DNA of 22,147 nucleotides. It comes from a virus. Where the stretch lies: IMG/VR virus record IMGVR_UViG_3300000405_000064, positions 1 through 22,147 of that record. One strand, given 5' to 3'. Below, piece after piece: positions 1 through 8,396 of the stretch. The notes beneath the pieces were generated by a model that saw only the letters and a program-made list of their open reading frames with translations, made no database searches and was not told the DNA's origin. Numbering within the stretch: the stretch's first letter is position 1; each line of letters starts with the position of its first letter. Position numbers and translations under genes: made by a program.

Positions 1-1320
1 GTAAGAGAGACTCTTGAGAACACCCTTGACGTCTCAAACTTGGAAGAGGTAGGGGCTTCCGCTCAAAGGTTGGGGATATATACTGATAAGGAATTACTTA
101 TAGAGGAGTATGACAATCTTGTGAACAGTCTAAGTAGCGCAGGATATGAAATACCTATAACAAAAGAACAGATACTAAACAAGGATGAAGCATGGTTTAG
201 AGAGCTTTCACAAAACGTGACCGCATTTACTTCCAATATGGATAGTGAATCTCTAGAAAGTCTTTCCCAGTTTATCTCTGAAAATACGGCATCAACAAGA
301 AAAACGATAAACCTAAAAACAGGAAACGACCCAAAAACTTTAAGGTACTTGGACACTACTCAAAGTGAAGTGGCAACCTTTAAAGAGCATGGAGTCATAA
401 AGCATTCCGACACCATATACCAGAAAGTAAACCCTTCCTATACAAAGCAGCAGATCACCGAAGCTATATATAATAAGGTGGCAGCAGGAGGAATAACGCT
501 CAACTACTCAGAGATAGCGGACATAGAAAACCTAGAAGAGTTCTCTGACGAGATAAATAGGGAAGTTTCCATGGAAAGCCTTGATTCTTATATAGATGAG
601 TTAACTAGTACTCTAGAGGATACGGAGACTCTAACGGCTCAAAAAATAATTGCTTTCAAAATGTTTTATGGAGCGCCCCTAGAAAATAGGGTAAGCGAAA
701 AACAGGTGTCAACCTCTAAAGAGAATGAGCAATATTTAAGGGAAGACTTTACCTCGGACTTTAATAAGGAACGGTTAAGGCAAAAAGAGCTCAACTCAGA
801 GAGCTACAACAACTTTTACAAATACTTAAAAGTTGACCACAAAGGGATCAGACCAATAGATGATGCCGCAATAACTTTAGAAAAAATAAAAAACAAAGCC
901 TCACAGGAGTTGGTAGATTACTTTAATTTGTCTAAGTTTGCAGATGTGCTTATACAAGAGGAAACAGATACAACAATATCCAACTTTGAAAGACTTCGTG
1001 CCGTACAGAACACAGAAGTACTCCCTCAACTGAAAGCTTACCAAAAAGTGAGCGAGACAGAAGTTGTAGGGGAAAACATGGGAGATTTTGTAAAGATAAA
1101 GACCAGACCTTACGAAAAAGTATTGGAAAGAGGTGACAAAGTGATGTACAAACTATTGAATAAGACAGGGGGTACACTAAATCAGACAAATGTACTAAGA
1201 CCCATAACGGACAAGAAACCACGATTTTTAGAAGGGTTTTTGACCAGAAACGAGAACAACATAACCAACAGCAGAAACCTCTCACAAAAAGAGGTGGAAG
1301 ATAAATTTAAATGTACCTAA
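1..1320 (+). CDS. 5'-truncated virion-region protein, function unknown
   Basis: The frame is open from base 1 with no stop, so the gene begins upstream of the window. The first in-window start-like codon is a TTG at 40, but residues encoded before it read as ordinary protein, so this is treated as a partial gene. The visible 439 residues are hydrophilic, rich in Glu, Lys, Ser and Thr, and predicted mostly helical, with no signal peptide, membrane segment or catalytic motif I recognise. It stops with TAA at 1318-1320, immediately next to the ATG of the giant downstream gene, so the two are probably co-transcribed and translationally coupled. Position next to a very large protein and just before a holin-like pair suggests a structural or internal virion protein. 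That role is inferred from context only. Confidence 0.75.
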   Translation, partial: VRETLENTLDVSNLEEVGASAQRLGIYTDKELLIEEYDNLVNSLSSAGYEIPITKEQILNKDEAWFRELSQNVTAFTSNMDSESLESLSQFISENTASTRKTINLKTGNDPKTLRYLDTTQSEVATFKEHGVIKHSDTIYQKVNPSYTKQQITEAIYNKVAAGGITLNYSEIADIENLEEFSDEINREVSMESLDSYIDELTSTLEDTETLTAQKIIAFKMFYGAPLENRVSEKQVSTSKENEQYLREDFTSDFNKERLRQKELNSESYNNFYKYLKVDHKGIRPIDDAAITLEKIKNKASQELVDYFNLSKFADVLIQEETDTTISNFERLRAVQNTEVLPQLKAYQKVSETEVVGENMGDFVKIKTRPYEKVLERGDKVMYKLLNKTGGTLNQTNVLRPITDKKPRFLEGFLTRNENNITNSRNLSQKEVEDKFKCT

Positions 1321-4300
1321 ATGGCTTGTAAGATAACATACGCAGACAACGGAAGCATTAAATCCGTAAAGACAGAAAGTGGAGACGAGAGTCTTCTTTT
1401 TCGTAGTATACAGTCCTTACCTTTTGTAGAGAACAAAGAGGATGCACTAAGTCTATATCAGGGGGTATCTAATTTAGAGGGTGGTAATTTTACCTTCAAA
1501 GTTGGGGAGAACAATTATGGTACCTACAAAGAAGCTTTACAGCAGGGACAAGACTTTCAGGTGGGGGTTGTTGACGCAGAGGGGGAATTCAAAAATATAT
1601 CCTCCATACCCTACAACGTCAACAGTGAAACTTACGAAGGCTTTATAAACGAGGCGATCCTTGCAGATAGAGTAAAGGACACCAAGACGGAACATCTGGG
1701 TAAGACCTATTTGGTACCAGATGGGAGCAATTTTGCTCAGTCAAGAATAAAACAGTATAGTTTTAAGCAGGACGCCAAGGGACAGTTTGGAGCTAAAAAC
1801 GTGTCCACAATAGAAGGTTTCATAGAACTTAACAAGCCTAAAAAGAGAACGCACCTAAGTGAAGAGCAAAACACCATAATAAAGGAGCTTACCTCTGAGA
1901 TGACCAGAAGGAGTAATAAAAGACAGGGCAGTGTTGCCCCTCAAATAGATGAGGAGAACCTGAGACTTAAATTTGAGAATCTGCTCAACAAGATGGGGGT
2001 AGAAACACTAACCATAGACCAGTATAAAGAGAGGTACAAGCAAAAGAACGGGGTAGAGCTATCTTCCAACGTGATAGCCGACACAGCTAACAGGGTCGTA
2101 GCCTTTAAAGAGGGTAACATAGGTATAGAAGACTTAACGGAAGAGGTGATGCACTTTATAACCGCAAGCTTAGACCCTATCCTGACAGAGGACTTAATGA
2201 GGAACATTCACCTCTCAAAAGAGTACGTGGAATTTGCTGCTCAATATACAGAGGTGTATTCCAGAGAGAATCCGAACATGTCCAAAGAGGAAGTGGAGAA
2301 AGCGGTGAGGATGGAAGTCTTGGGTAAGATAATGAAAAATGCCACCCTAAACCTTACCCAGGAGCCAGCGCAGAGAAACTTCTATCAGAAGGCAGGGGAG
2401 TTTATCAAAAACTTCTTTGACAGGATATCCCTAAAAGGTAACTACAAATCAGAGCTGTCCTCTATAAACAACATCATTGAGAGCATTTTTTTAAAGGACA
2501 ACCTTTCAGAGTATATAGGTGACAACATAAACTACTCCTTTAGGTTCTATAATCTTAACACTCAAGGGACAACTGACGACCCAGAACTTGACAGGCTCAG
2601 AAACTACAACAAAAAACTTCTTGAATCTCTTGACGAGGCAGTATCCACGGCAAGAAGGGGAGGGAAGAACCTTGCAGACACGGCCCTAAAGGTAAAGAAC
2701 TACCTCTTAAGAAAACATGAAACCCTAAAAGGCAAGGCAGCCCTTGACTTTACTGCCATGGCAAATAACCTTCTGTCCTTTGTGGAGGGGGAGCTTGAAA
2801 TATCTGAGAGCAACAATACACCAGTAAGTTTGGAGGCAAGAGATATCATCATAAACTTGAAGGACAACGTATTTGATGTGCTCACCTCAATATCTACTAT
2901 AAGCAAAAGTAAAACGGCACAGGACATAGGTATAGGTGACGGTCTGAACGAGAGAGAATCTATAGAGGCCAAAAAGAAATTCTTAGCCAAAATAGAAGAG
3001 ACTCAGAAAAAGATAAAGGAACTCTCAGGCCGTCAACAGAATAACGAGCAGACAATATTCAAGGGCGTAGTGGAGAGGATAAAAGAGAAGTATGGACTTG
3101 ATGATAGCTACACCGACTTTGCCATGGCTCAGGCAGCCACCATGAACAGCGAGGTAAGTGTATTTATGCAGCTTTTTGGGCAGATGAACAACACATCTGA
3201 TGGTCTTTTGAACATTATGTCTACCCTAGTGGAAGAGATGCGGGGCAGCGCCACAGAGTATGAGCAGCAGCTTTACAGACCCTTTGTGGACAGGATGGAG
3301 AAATTGGGCTACAACGCCAAGGATATATCGGAATTTTATGACAATGGTTATATTTATAACCTCATAGACTACCCAAAATTCGAGGCCGACATAGAGAGTG
3401 CAAAACTGAAAACCTATAAAAAAGTCACCAAAAAAAGCGTATCAACAGAACAATTCAAGGAGATGCTCACGAAAGGGCTTTCTGATTACATGGATGCATC
3501 CGAACTTGCCCTGTACAACGTAAACTTAAAAGAGAACGTATCCGAGTTTATAGAGCGTCCTAACAATGATGAATATTACAAAGAAAAGGAAGGGAAATAT
3601 GATAAACTAAACATTTCTCAGGCGACCCGTAAATTTTTATCTGCCTTATCATTTGAAAGGGGGTCTGTTCAGAGAAAAGTGATGGACGATAAAAACCGCC
3701 CAGTTTACACAGAGAACGATAAAAAGAGATTGGACAGTATATCTCAGGAGAGAAAACTTGCAAAATCCATGTTCAGTGGACTAACCACCTTGAAAGAGGG
3801 TATAGTGGAAAGTGATATTATACCTGATAACACAGAATACTTTGAGAAAGGGGGACTGTTCTACTCTATAAAAGAGGGTGCCTCAGAAGATGCGATAGTA
3901 GCTTTTGACATAAACAGGATAGACGCAGATTTTAGTGAAAGTGGGGGGCAATCTACCAACATCAAAGATTTTATAAAGAAAGGGGAAGAAATAGGTGAAA
4001 AAGAAATGCTTAACGCCACAGTGGACTTTTACCGAAACAATATGGGTATCGTGTTTACCAGAGAGTTCTGGGATCAGGCAAGTGGGATGTCCTCTTTGGA
4101 TGAGTTCCAAGAGAGCCACTCAGAGGAGGTATTTAAGATAAGAAAGTTACAAAATAGACTGTCGGACGTTCAAAGACGATATCAGGATCATCAAAACCCA
4201 GCGGAGATCAACGGGGATGAGATGGCAAAGACCGACAAAGAAGAGGTAAAGGAGCTTGTTGAATCAATATCAGAACATTATAATCTATTACCAACATCTC

Positions 4301-7074
4301 AGATAGAGAGAGAGCCTTTTCAGGGGGTAAAGGACATCAACGCGTCCTACGCAAGAGCCCTAAAGAGGGAGTCCATCCAAGAGAACTCTCAGGCAGAGTT
4401 GTCTTTTATTAAAGAAAATATGTCAAGTAAAGCTTCCAGTGACGCCGAATTTAGAGTGGCGCAGGGCAGAAGGATGGACGCTGGACAGGTAATAAAAGGT
4501 ACTACATCTGAAACCTTGATAGACTTTGTAGAAGAGAACGGTGGCACTCACACAGAGGCTGCCTTTGCAATTTCAAGACAAAAAATGCTTCCCTACTTCA
4601 AACGCACATCCCCACAAGGGTACAGCACCATTAATCAGGTAGTAGAGAGAGCGAAGGCAGAAGGACTAAACAACAGAGAGGTTACGAAAGAGCTGTCAGA
4701 ATATATAAACGGGATAGCGGAAGACCCAAACTTTGAGTTTAACGTGCACTACAGTTATAGAGAGGAAGAGAAGGATTCCCTTAACAGGAGTTTTAACCCC
4801 AACTTTAAGGGAGGAGTTTTTCAACCTAAGATGGATAAGTACAAGAACTCAAAATTTCATGATGAATTCGGTCTAAAAGAGGTTTTGGACGATAAGGGGA
4901 GGCCTATAGATTACACCGCCACAAAGAACCTTAAAAAGTATGAGGCCCTACAAGAGGTTTACGCCTTAAAGCAGTCCATATTTGATTATATGGAAGTGCC
5001 AAACTCAGAGAACCTTTATAAGGCTCCCCAGATAAGTAAGACCAACACCAACAAGCTTTCGGATTTTCTAGGTAGAGACGGAAAGGGCACCACTTTGAAG
5101 GAGACAATGAAAGATTTTCTTGAATATAGAGTGGATGACCTTGAATATGGAGTGGAGAACAACAGAAGGAAAAAGCAGATACCAAAAATGTTCATAAGGA
5201 GCCTTGAGAACCAACAGGACGTATCACCAGACCTCTTTTACTCTTTATCCGCCATGACTCAGCAGGCAGCCCTTTTCAAAGCTAGAAAAGAGGGTATGTC
5301 GGACGCTTTGGCATTACAAGACCTTATGTTACAAAGGGAAGTACCACAGGGCAAAGAAGCCGCTGACACCGAAAATTACAAGATGCTCAAGTCCTACTTA
5401 GACTATAACTATTTTGGAGTGAAAGAGTCTAAAGAATTCAAGATACCTATCCCTGGCTTTGGTGAACGTGACGTTACAAAAGTGATAAGATTATTTCATA
5501 AAATGATCAGGCTCAAGTCTTTGGGGTACAACCTTATAGTCCCCCTTACAAGTTTAACTACTGGTCGTGCACAATTGTTTATAGAGAAAAAGATAAAGGA
5601 ATATGTTTCTCCAGACGCCTACAACATGTCTTGGAAAACCTTCAAGCAACTTTCCTCGGAAGCTATGAAGACAGATAATTCTCTGGGTTACAACGACAAG
5701 TCCAAGCTGAACGTTCTGGCGGAGTTTATGGATATAAACGAGATGACAAGAAAGGCAAGGAACGCAAAATATGGTAAATTTGCAAGATTTATGGGGGATT
5801 CCGCTATGGTGTCACACCAGATGGCAAACTTTCCCGTGATACCGCAGTCAATGTTATCGGCCATAATGGACTATAGAGTGGTAAATGGTAAGATCGTGAG
5901 CAGAAATGAGTTCAATAAGAGTTTAAGGGGGATGACAACAAAAGAGAAAGAATCAAAATGGAAGGACCATTCTGAGAAGAACCTTTACAACTATCTTAAC
6001 ATAACGGCAGAGGGAGTCACCTATAAGGACGAGCTCTACAATGATCTTACACAGGTATCTGACAAGGAAGCTCACATAAAGAATAAGATCAGTGGGCTTA
6101 GGGTGGTGGTAAAAAATAGGTTGCAGCTCATTGATGGGCAGATACCAGAATCCCAAAAGACAGCCGCCCAAAGACATGCTATGCTCAATTACCTTATGAT
6201 ACACAAAGGTTGGCTCTCGATAGCCCTGCAAAGGAAATTTAAATCCTTACAGCTCAACCTAGAGAACAATCAGCTGGAGCAGGGAACATATGCCACGGTG
6301 GGCAACGTTATAAGTGAGACCGTCAACAACATGCGAAACTATAACATGAATATCGCAAAAGCTTTAAAGGAGGCCAAGAACAACCCTAAATTTCAAGAGA
6401 AGTTTTTCGGTAACGAGGTAAATCTCGAAACTTTAAAAGAAACTCTGGAAAAAGAAGGTTTCTCAAAAGACGGTCTAGACGATATAAACGACATATCACA
6501 ACTAGAGACAGAGGTTCAGGGCAGGATAGGGGATAACGAAAGGGCAAACAAGATACTGACAGATTACATCAACAACTATTATCAGCAGACAGACGCAGTA
6601 GACCTAATAGAGAGAGGTCTAAAACGTGTGGGTATAGAGATGAGCGTTATGGGTATCTTCATAGTCATAGCGGCAATGATATCCATGGCAGCAGATGATG
6701 ATGACCTAGAGGATATCCCTGGACTGCAACTTACAAACTATCTGATGCTAAGGACAGCGAACGAACTCGCTTCCTCTCAATTTGGACTGCCTTCTCAGGC
6801 AAAGGATGCTTTCACATCACCTTTGAGCATTGTGGAGAGCACCCTTAAATCGGTTCAGGATGCACCAGACATATTTAGTATGGAGACGGTACAGAGAGGG
6901 AATTACAAGGGGCACTCGGAAGCTTACCAGTGGTTCTTCCGAAATATACCGATGCTCAAGAGCGTCAGAGACCTTGACAACATAAGGGAAACTGAGCAGA
7001 CCTACAAGTTCTACAACAAGCAGAGCCTTGACATGGGCAGCTTGTGGTTATATTCAATCTTAAATTCTGATTAA
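1321..7074 (+). CDS. Giant (1917 aa) virion-associated protein, putative internal/ejection protein with zincin-like motif
   Basis: An uninterrupted 1917-residue ORF starting one base after the previous stop. Around residues 250-285 a segment reading as 'N.IADTANRVVAFKEG' leads into EEVMH (E275, H278), the pattern of zincin-like peptidase domains in large phage polyvalent proteins, but the usual first His of HExxH is Glu here, so activity is doubtful. Residues about 543-577 look like a coiled coil (NERESIEAKKKF onward). A hydrophobic stretch lies near 1398-1420, and a clear membrane segment (GIFIVIAAMISMAA) lies at about 1776-1791, followed by a run of four Asp. Most of the rest is hydrophilic helix. 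Very large proteins with a late hydrophobic segment at the end of the structural module fit internal or ejected proteins of podovirus-like phages. No polymerase, lysozyme or tail-fibre motif was seen. The ORF is certain; the function is an inference. Confidence 0.85.
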   Translation: MACKITYADNGSIKSVKTESGDESLLFRSIQSLPFVENKEDALSLYQGVSNLEGGNFTFKVGENNYGTYKEALQQGQDFQVGVVDAEGEFKNISSIPYNVNSETYEGFINEAILADRVKDTKTEHLGKTYLVPDGSNFAQSRIKQYSFKQDAKGQFGAKNVSTIEGFIELNKPKKRTHLSEEQNTIIKELTSEMTRRSNKRQGSVAPQIDEENLRLKFENLLNKMGVETLTIDQYKERYKQKNGVELSSNVIADTANRVVAFKEGNIGIEDLTEEVMHFITASLDPILTEDLMRNIHLSKEYVEFAAQYTEVYSRENPNMSKEEVEKAVRMEVLGKIMKNATLNLTQEPAQRNFYQKAGEFIKNFFDRISLKGNYKSELSSINNIIESIFLKDNLSEYIGDNINYSFRFYNLNTQGTTDDPELDRLRNYNKKLLESLDEAVSTARRGGKNLADTALKVKNYLLRKHETLKGKAALDFTAMANNLLSFVEGELEISESNNTPVSLEARDIIINLKDNVFDVLTSISTISKSKTAQDIGIGDGLNERESIEAKKKFLAKIEETQKKIKELSGRQQNNEQTIFKGVVERIKEKYGLDDSYTDFAMAQAATMNSEVSVFMQLFGQMNNTSDGLLNIMSTLVEEMRGSATEYEQQLYRPFVDRMEKLGYNAKDISEFYDNGYIYNLIDYPKFEADIESAKLKTYKKVTKKSVSTEQFKEMLTKGLSDYMDASELALYNVNLKENVSEFIERPNNDEYYKEKEGKYDKLNISQATRKFLSALSFERGSVQRKVMDDKNRPVYTENDKKRLDSISQERKLAKSMFSGLTTLKEGIVESDIIPDNTEYFEKGGLFYSIKEGASEDAIVAFDINRIDADFSESGGQSTNIKDFIKKGEEIGEKEMLNATVDFYRNNMGIVFTREFWDQASGMSSLDEFQESHSEEVFKIRKLQNRLSDVQRRYQDHQNPAEINGDEMAKTDKEEVKELVESISEHYNLLPTSQIEREPFQGVKDINASYARALKRESIQENSQAELSFIKENMSSKASSDAEFRVAQGRRMDAGQVIKGTTSETLIDFVEENGGTHTEAAFAISRQKMLPYFKRTSPQGYSTINQVVERAKAEGLNNREVTKELSEYINGIAEDPNFEFNVHYSYREEEKDSLNRSFNPNFKGGVFQPKMDKYKNSKFHDEFGLKEVLDDKGRPIDYTATKNLKKYEALQEVYALKQSIFDYMEVPNSENLYKAPQISKTNTNKLSDFLGRDGKGTTLKETMKDFLEYRVDDLEYGVENNRRKKQIPKMFIRSLENQQDVSPDLFYSLSAMTQQAALFKARKEGMSDALALQDLMLQREVPQGKEAADTENYKMLKSYLDYNYFGVKESKEFKIPIPGFGERDVTKVIRLFHKMIRLKSLGYNLIVPLTSLTTGRAQLFIEKKIKEYVSPDAYNMSWKTFKQLSSEAMKTDNSLGYNDKSKLNVLAEFMDINEMTRKARNAKYGKFARFMGDSAMVSHQMANFPVIPQSMLSAIMDYRVVNGKIVSRNEFNKSLRGMTTKEKESKWKDHSEKNLYNYLNITAEGVTYKDELYNDLTQVSDKEAHIKNKISGLRVVVKNRLQLIDGQIPESQKTAAQRHAMLNYLMIHKGWLSIALQRKFKSLQLNLENNQLEQGTYATVGNVISETVNNMRNYNMNIAKALKEAKNNPKFQEKFFGNEVNLETLKETLEKEGFSKDGLDDINDISQLETEVQGRIGDNERANKILTDYINNYYQQTDAVDLIERGLKRVGIEMSVMGIFIVIAAMISMAADDDDLEDIPGLQLTNYLMLRTANELASSQFGLPSQAKDAFTSPLSIVESTLKSVQDAPDIFSMETVQRGNYKGHSEAYQWFFRNIPMLKSVRDLDNIRETEQTYKFYNKQSLDMGSLWLYSILNSD

Positions 7075-7136
7075 CGAGTTTTATTAAAGAATCATTATTT
7101 TGTACATTTACAGATTAACTTAAAAATAAAACAATT

Positions 7137-7352
7137 ATGGAAGTAGGAATTATCTGGGTAGTATTAATAGCTATCGGCGCCTTTGTTGCAGGCTTTTTTG
7201 TATCTAGAGCTAATGGTGACGGTACTAAACTTGATGCTACTGCGGACAAAGTGGATGCCGCATGGGATAAGCACGGAATTGACGAGAAAGTTAAAGGGCT
7301 TAAAGATAAGGTTGATGAACTAATAACAAAGATTGACCAAAAAATCAAGTAA
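7137..7352 (+). CDS. Small single-pass membrane protein, lysis-region
   Basis: 71 residues. One N-terminal membrane segment at about 5-24 (IIWVVLIAIGAFVAGFFV) is followed by a charged, helix-prone tail (residues 30-71) with heptad-like spacing, so the likely topology is N-anchored with a cytoplasmic or periplasmic coiled tail. The ATG follows ACAATT, the AT-rich start context common in this window. Its TAA overlaps the ATG of the next gene (TAATG at 7350-7354), tying the two in translation. The position after the virion genes and before a multi-pass membrane protein suggests a lysis accessory (holin partner or spanin-like), but no lipobox or family motif supports a precise call. The 62-nt gap upstream has only a poor promoter candidate (TACATTTA at 7103-7110 with no TTG at the right distance). 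Confidence 0.75.
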   Translation: MEVGIIWVVLIAIGAFVAGFFVSRANGDGTKLDATADKVDAAWDKHGIDEKVKGLKDKVDELITKIDQKIK

Positions 7353-7708
7353 TGTTAACATCTTTCTTAGAGATTCTTGGAGGTTTTATGACCTTCGCCG
7401 TGATAACTCTTTTAGGACAGGCAACTAAATATTTAGGTAAAAAGTTTGACTTTGACCTATTTTATGTTACAAATATCAAACCTTTAATGTGGACTGCCAT
7501 AGCTGGGGTTATCATAGCAGCAGTTTCGGTCTTTGCACCTCAGTACAGTGTTTTCATAACTCAAATGACGGGAGATGAACTAGAGATGGATGTTGATAAC
7601 ATGGCATATTTATTCGCTTCGGCGGCAACTATGGGTACAGTCTTAAAATCAATGTTCGGAAAACCAACGGAGGAAGCCAAAAAAGAGATCCTTTATAAGA
7701 AACAGTAG
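7352..7708 (+). CDS. Putative holin-like membrane protein
   Basis: 118 residues with two convincing membrane segments, at about 7-27 (EILGGFMTFAVITLLGQATK) and 46-68 (MWTAIAGVIIAAVSVFAPQ), plus a weaker hydrophobic stretch at about 86-102 (AYLFASAATMGTVLKSMFG), and a short basic C-terminus. Small size, two to three membrane spans and a charged tail are features of phage holins, which form inner-membrane lesions that release or activate the endolysin. No endolysin is visible in the window. It overlaps the preceding single-span protein by one base. It is the last gene before a strong terminator at 7742, so it closes the structural/lysis transcription unit. A holin assignment rests on topology and position, not on a recognised family. 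Confidence 0.7.
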   Translation: MLTSFLEILGGFMTFAVITLLGQATKYLGKKFDFDLFYVTNIKPLMWTAIAGVIIAAVSVFAPQYSVFITQMTGDELEMDVDNMAYLFASAATMGTVLKSMFGKPTEEAKKEILYKKQ

Positions 7709-7741
7709 ATAGAACAAAAGTAAATTATTAAATTTTTCCCA

Positions 7742-7776
7742 AAACCCTTGTCTTAACGGCAGGGGTTTCTTATTTT
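7742..7776 (+). terminator. Rho-independent terminator closing the structural/lysis unit
   Basis: AAACCCTTG at 7742-7750 pairs with CAGGGGTTT at 7760-7768 (nine pairs, one G-U) around a 9-nt loop, followed by the T-rich tract CTTATTTTT. It lies 33 nt after the holin-like gene. Confidence 0.85.
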
Positions 7777-7778
7777 TG
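7748..7778 (+). promoter_or_regulatory. Bacteroidota-type promoter interleaved with the terminator
   Basis: TTG at 7748-7750 (-33 element) and TATTTTTG at 7771-7778 (-7 element, consensus TAnnTTTG) are separated by exactly 20 nt, the usual spacing for the Bacteroidota primary sigma factor. The -33 lies in the left arm of the terminator hairpin and the -7 lies in its T tract. Transcription would start near 7782-7785, about 20 nt before the ATG at 7803. Confidence 0.7.
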
Positions 7779-7802
7779 TATAGTATTAACAAATAGGTAG
7801 GT

Positions 7803-8174
7803 ATGGAAACAAAAACAATATTCAGAATAGAAAGACCAGAGAATAAAAATGGAATGTGGTACAACAAAGATGGGGTATTCCAAAAAGAGATACACATACT
7901 ATGTCCAGATGGAATAGCAAAGGATTTTCCAATGCCATTAAACCTAGAGCTTCACAGAAAAGATGGAGAAGTATGGAACAGTGCGGGAAAATCTGTTGAG
8001 GATATGCACTATTGGTTCACATCTTCCGATGCGGTGAGTCTTCTAAATAAAGGGTTTAAGTTATTTCAGTTTGAAGTGAACACATGGCAAGAGCTAGAGA
8101 ACGAAATACTATTTTGCCGTAAAGGAGTAGTTAAACAAAAAGAAATAGAGATAAATAAAATATGGGACATTTAA
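7803..8174 (+). CDS. Conserved-looking phage hypothetical protein (123 aa)
   Basis: First gene after the terminator/promoter junction, with a leader of about 20 nt. The protein begins with a beta-rich segment (IFRIERPE, then GMWYNKDG) and has a central WFTSSDAVSLLNKGF motif. This pattern recalls a widespread family of small phage proteins of unknown function that open with an 'FRIEH' strand and carry a 'WF...L...GF' motif. There is no membrane segment or catalytic signature. Being first behind a strong promoter suggests early or middle expression and a possible host-takeover role, but that is inference. It is followed by about 30 nt and then another strong promoter at 8205. Confidence 0.8.
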   Translation: METKTIFRIERPENKNGMWYNKDGVFQKEIHILCPDGIAKDFPMPLNLELHRKDGEVWNSAGKSVEDMHYWFTSSDAVSLLNKGFKLFQFEVNTWQELENEILFCRKGVVKQKEIEINKIWDI

Positions 8175-8204
8175 TAATACAAACGTTAAAAATATCAAAA
8201 AATC

Positions 8205-8235
8205 TTGTCAGAGGTAATAAGATAACCTATATTTG
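8205..8235 (+). promoter_or_regulatory. Strong Bacteroidota-type promoter
   Basis: TTG at 8205-8207 and TATATTTG at 8228-8235 with a 20-nt spacer, a full match to the -33/-7 pattern. Transcription would begin near 8239-8242, about 155 nt upstream of the first confident start codon (8397), leaving a long untranslated stretch. Confidence 0.75.
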
Positions 8236-8238
8236 CAG

Positions 8239-8381
8239 CTCACTAAAACAACAAATATTGGGATGATTTCATAAAATGGCTAGACGAGCCAAGCAACCCA
8301 CAGAATCCAAGAGTACCTACACATGGGTAAGAAGTCAAAATAAAATGCGGTGAGTGAGAGAACCCCTTTAAAGCCACATTT
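8239..8381 (+). ncRNA. Possible structured leader or small RNA
   Basis: Several helices can be drawn in the transcript expected from the 8205 promoter. CTCACT (8239-8244) pairs with AGTGAG (8353-8358) to close the domain. TGGCT (8277-8281) pairs with AGCCA (8287-8291) as a 5-bp hairpin. ACCCA (8296-8300) pairs with TGGGT (8324-8328). An alternative 3' hairpin pairs AAATGCGG (8343-8350) with CCACATTT (8374-8381, one mismatch), just before a T run, and competes with the closing helix. This competition is what an attenuating leader could look like. I do not recognise a known riboswitch or RNA family, and a short ORF (8276-8353) occupies the same bases. Confidence 0.35.
8276..8353 (+). CDS. Possible 25-aa ORF, perhaps remnant of a zinc-ribbon protein
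   Basis: ATG at 8276 opens 25 codons ending in TGA at 8351-8353. The peptide starts MARRAKQPTESK and contains TYTWVRSQNK, which looks like real protein. Shifting to the +1 frame at the end gives Cys-Gly-Glu-stop and then ENPFKATF, which would be the C-x-x-C...F core of a small zinc ribbon if the TGA at 8355-8357 were a Cys codon. The ORF is therefore either a genuine micro-protein, a decayed zinc-ribbon gene (one indel plus one nonsense change), or a coincidence within a structured leader. It starts about 35 nt after the predicted transcription start. Confidence 0.3.
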   Translation: MARRAKQPTESKSTYTWVRSQNKMR

Positions 8382-8396
8382 TTAAATTTAAAAGAT

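Noticed and set aside
40-42. TTG at 40 as the true start of the first gene
   Set aside because: The frame is open and protein-like back to base 1, so the start probably lies outside the window.
1321-7074. Giant protein as a virion RNA polymerase
   Set aside because: No DFDGD-type metal motif of multi-subunit-like polymerases and no T7/N4-type polymerase motifs were found.
8351-8357. TGA read as selenocysteine or a recoded codon in the zinc-ribbon-like stretch
   Set aside because: A frame change is also needed, no SECIS-like element was identified, and TGA, TAA and TAG all serve as normal stops elsewhere in the window.
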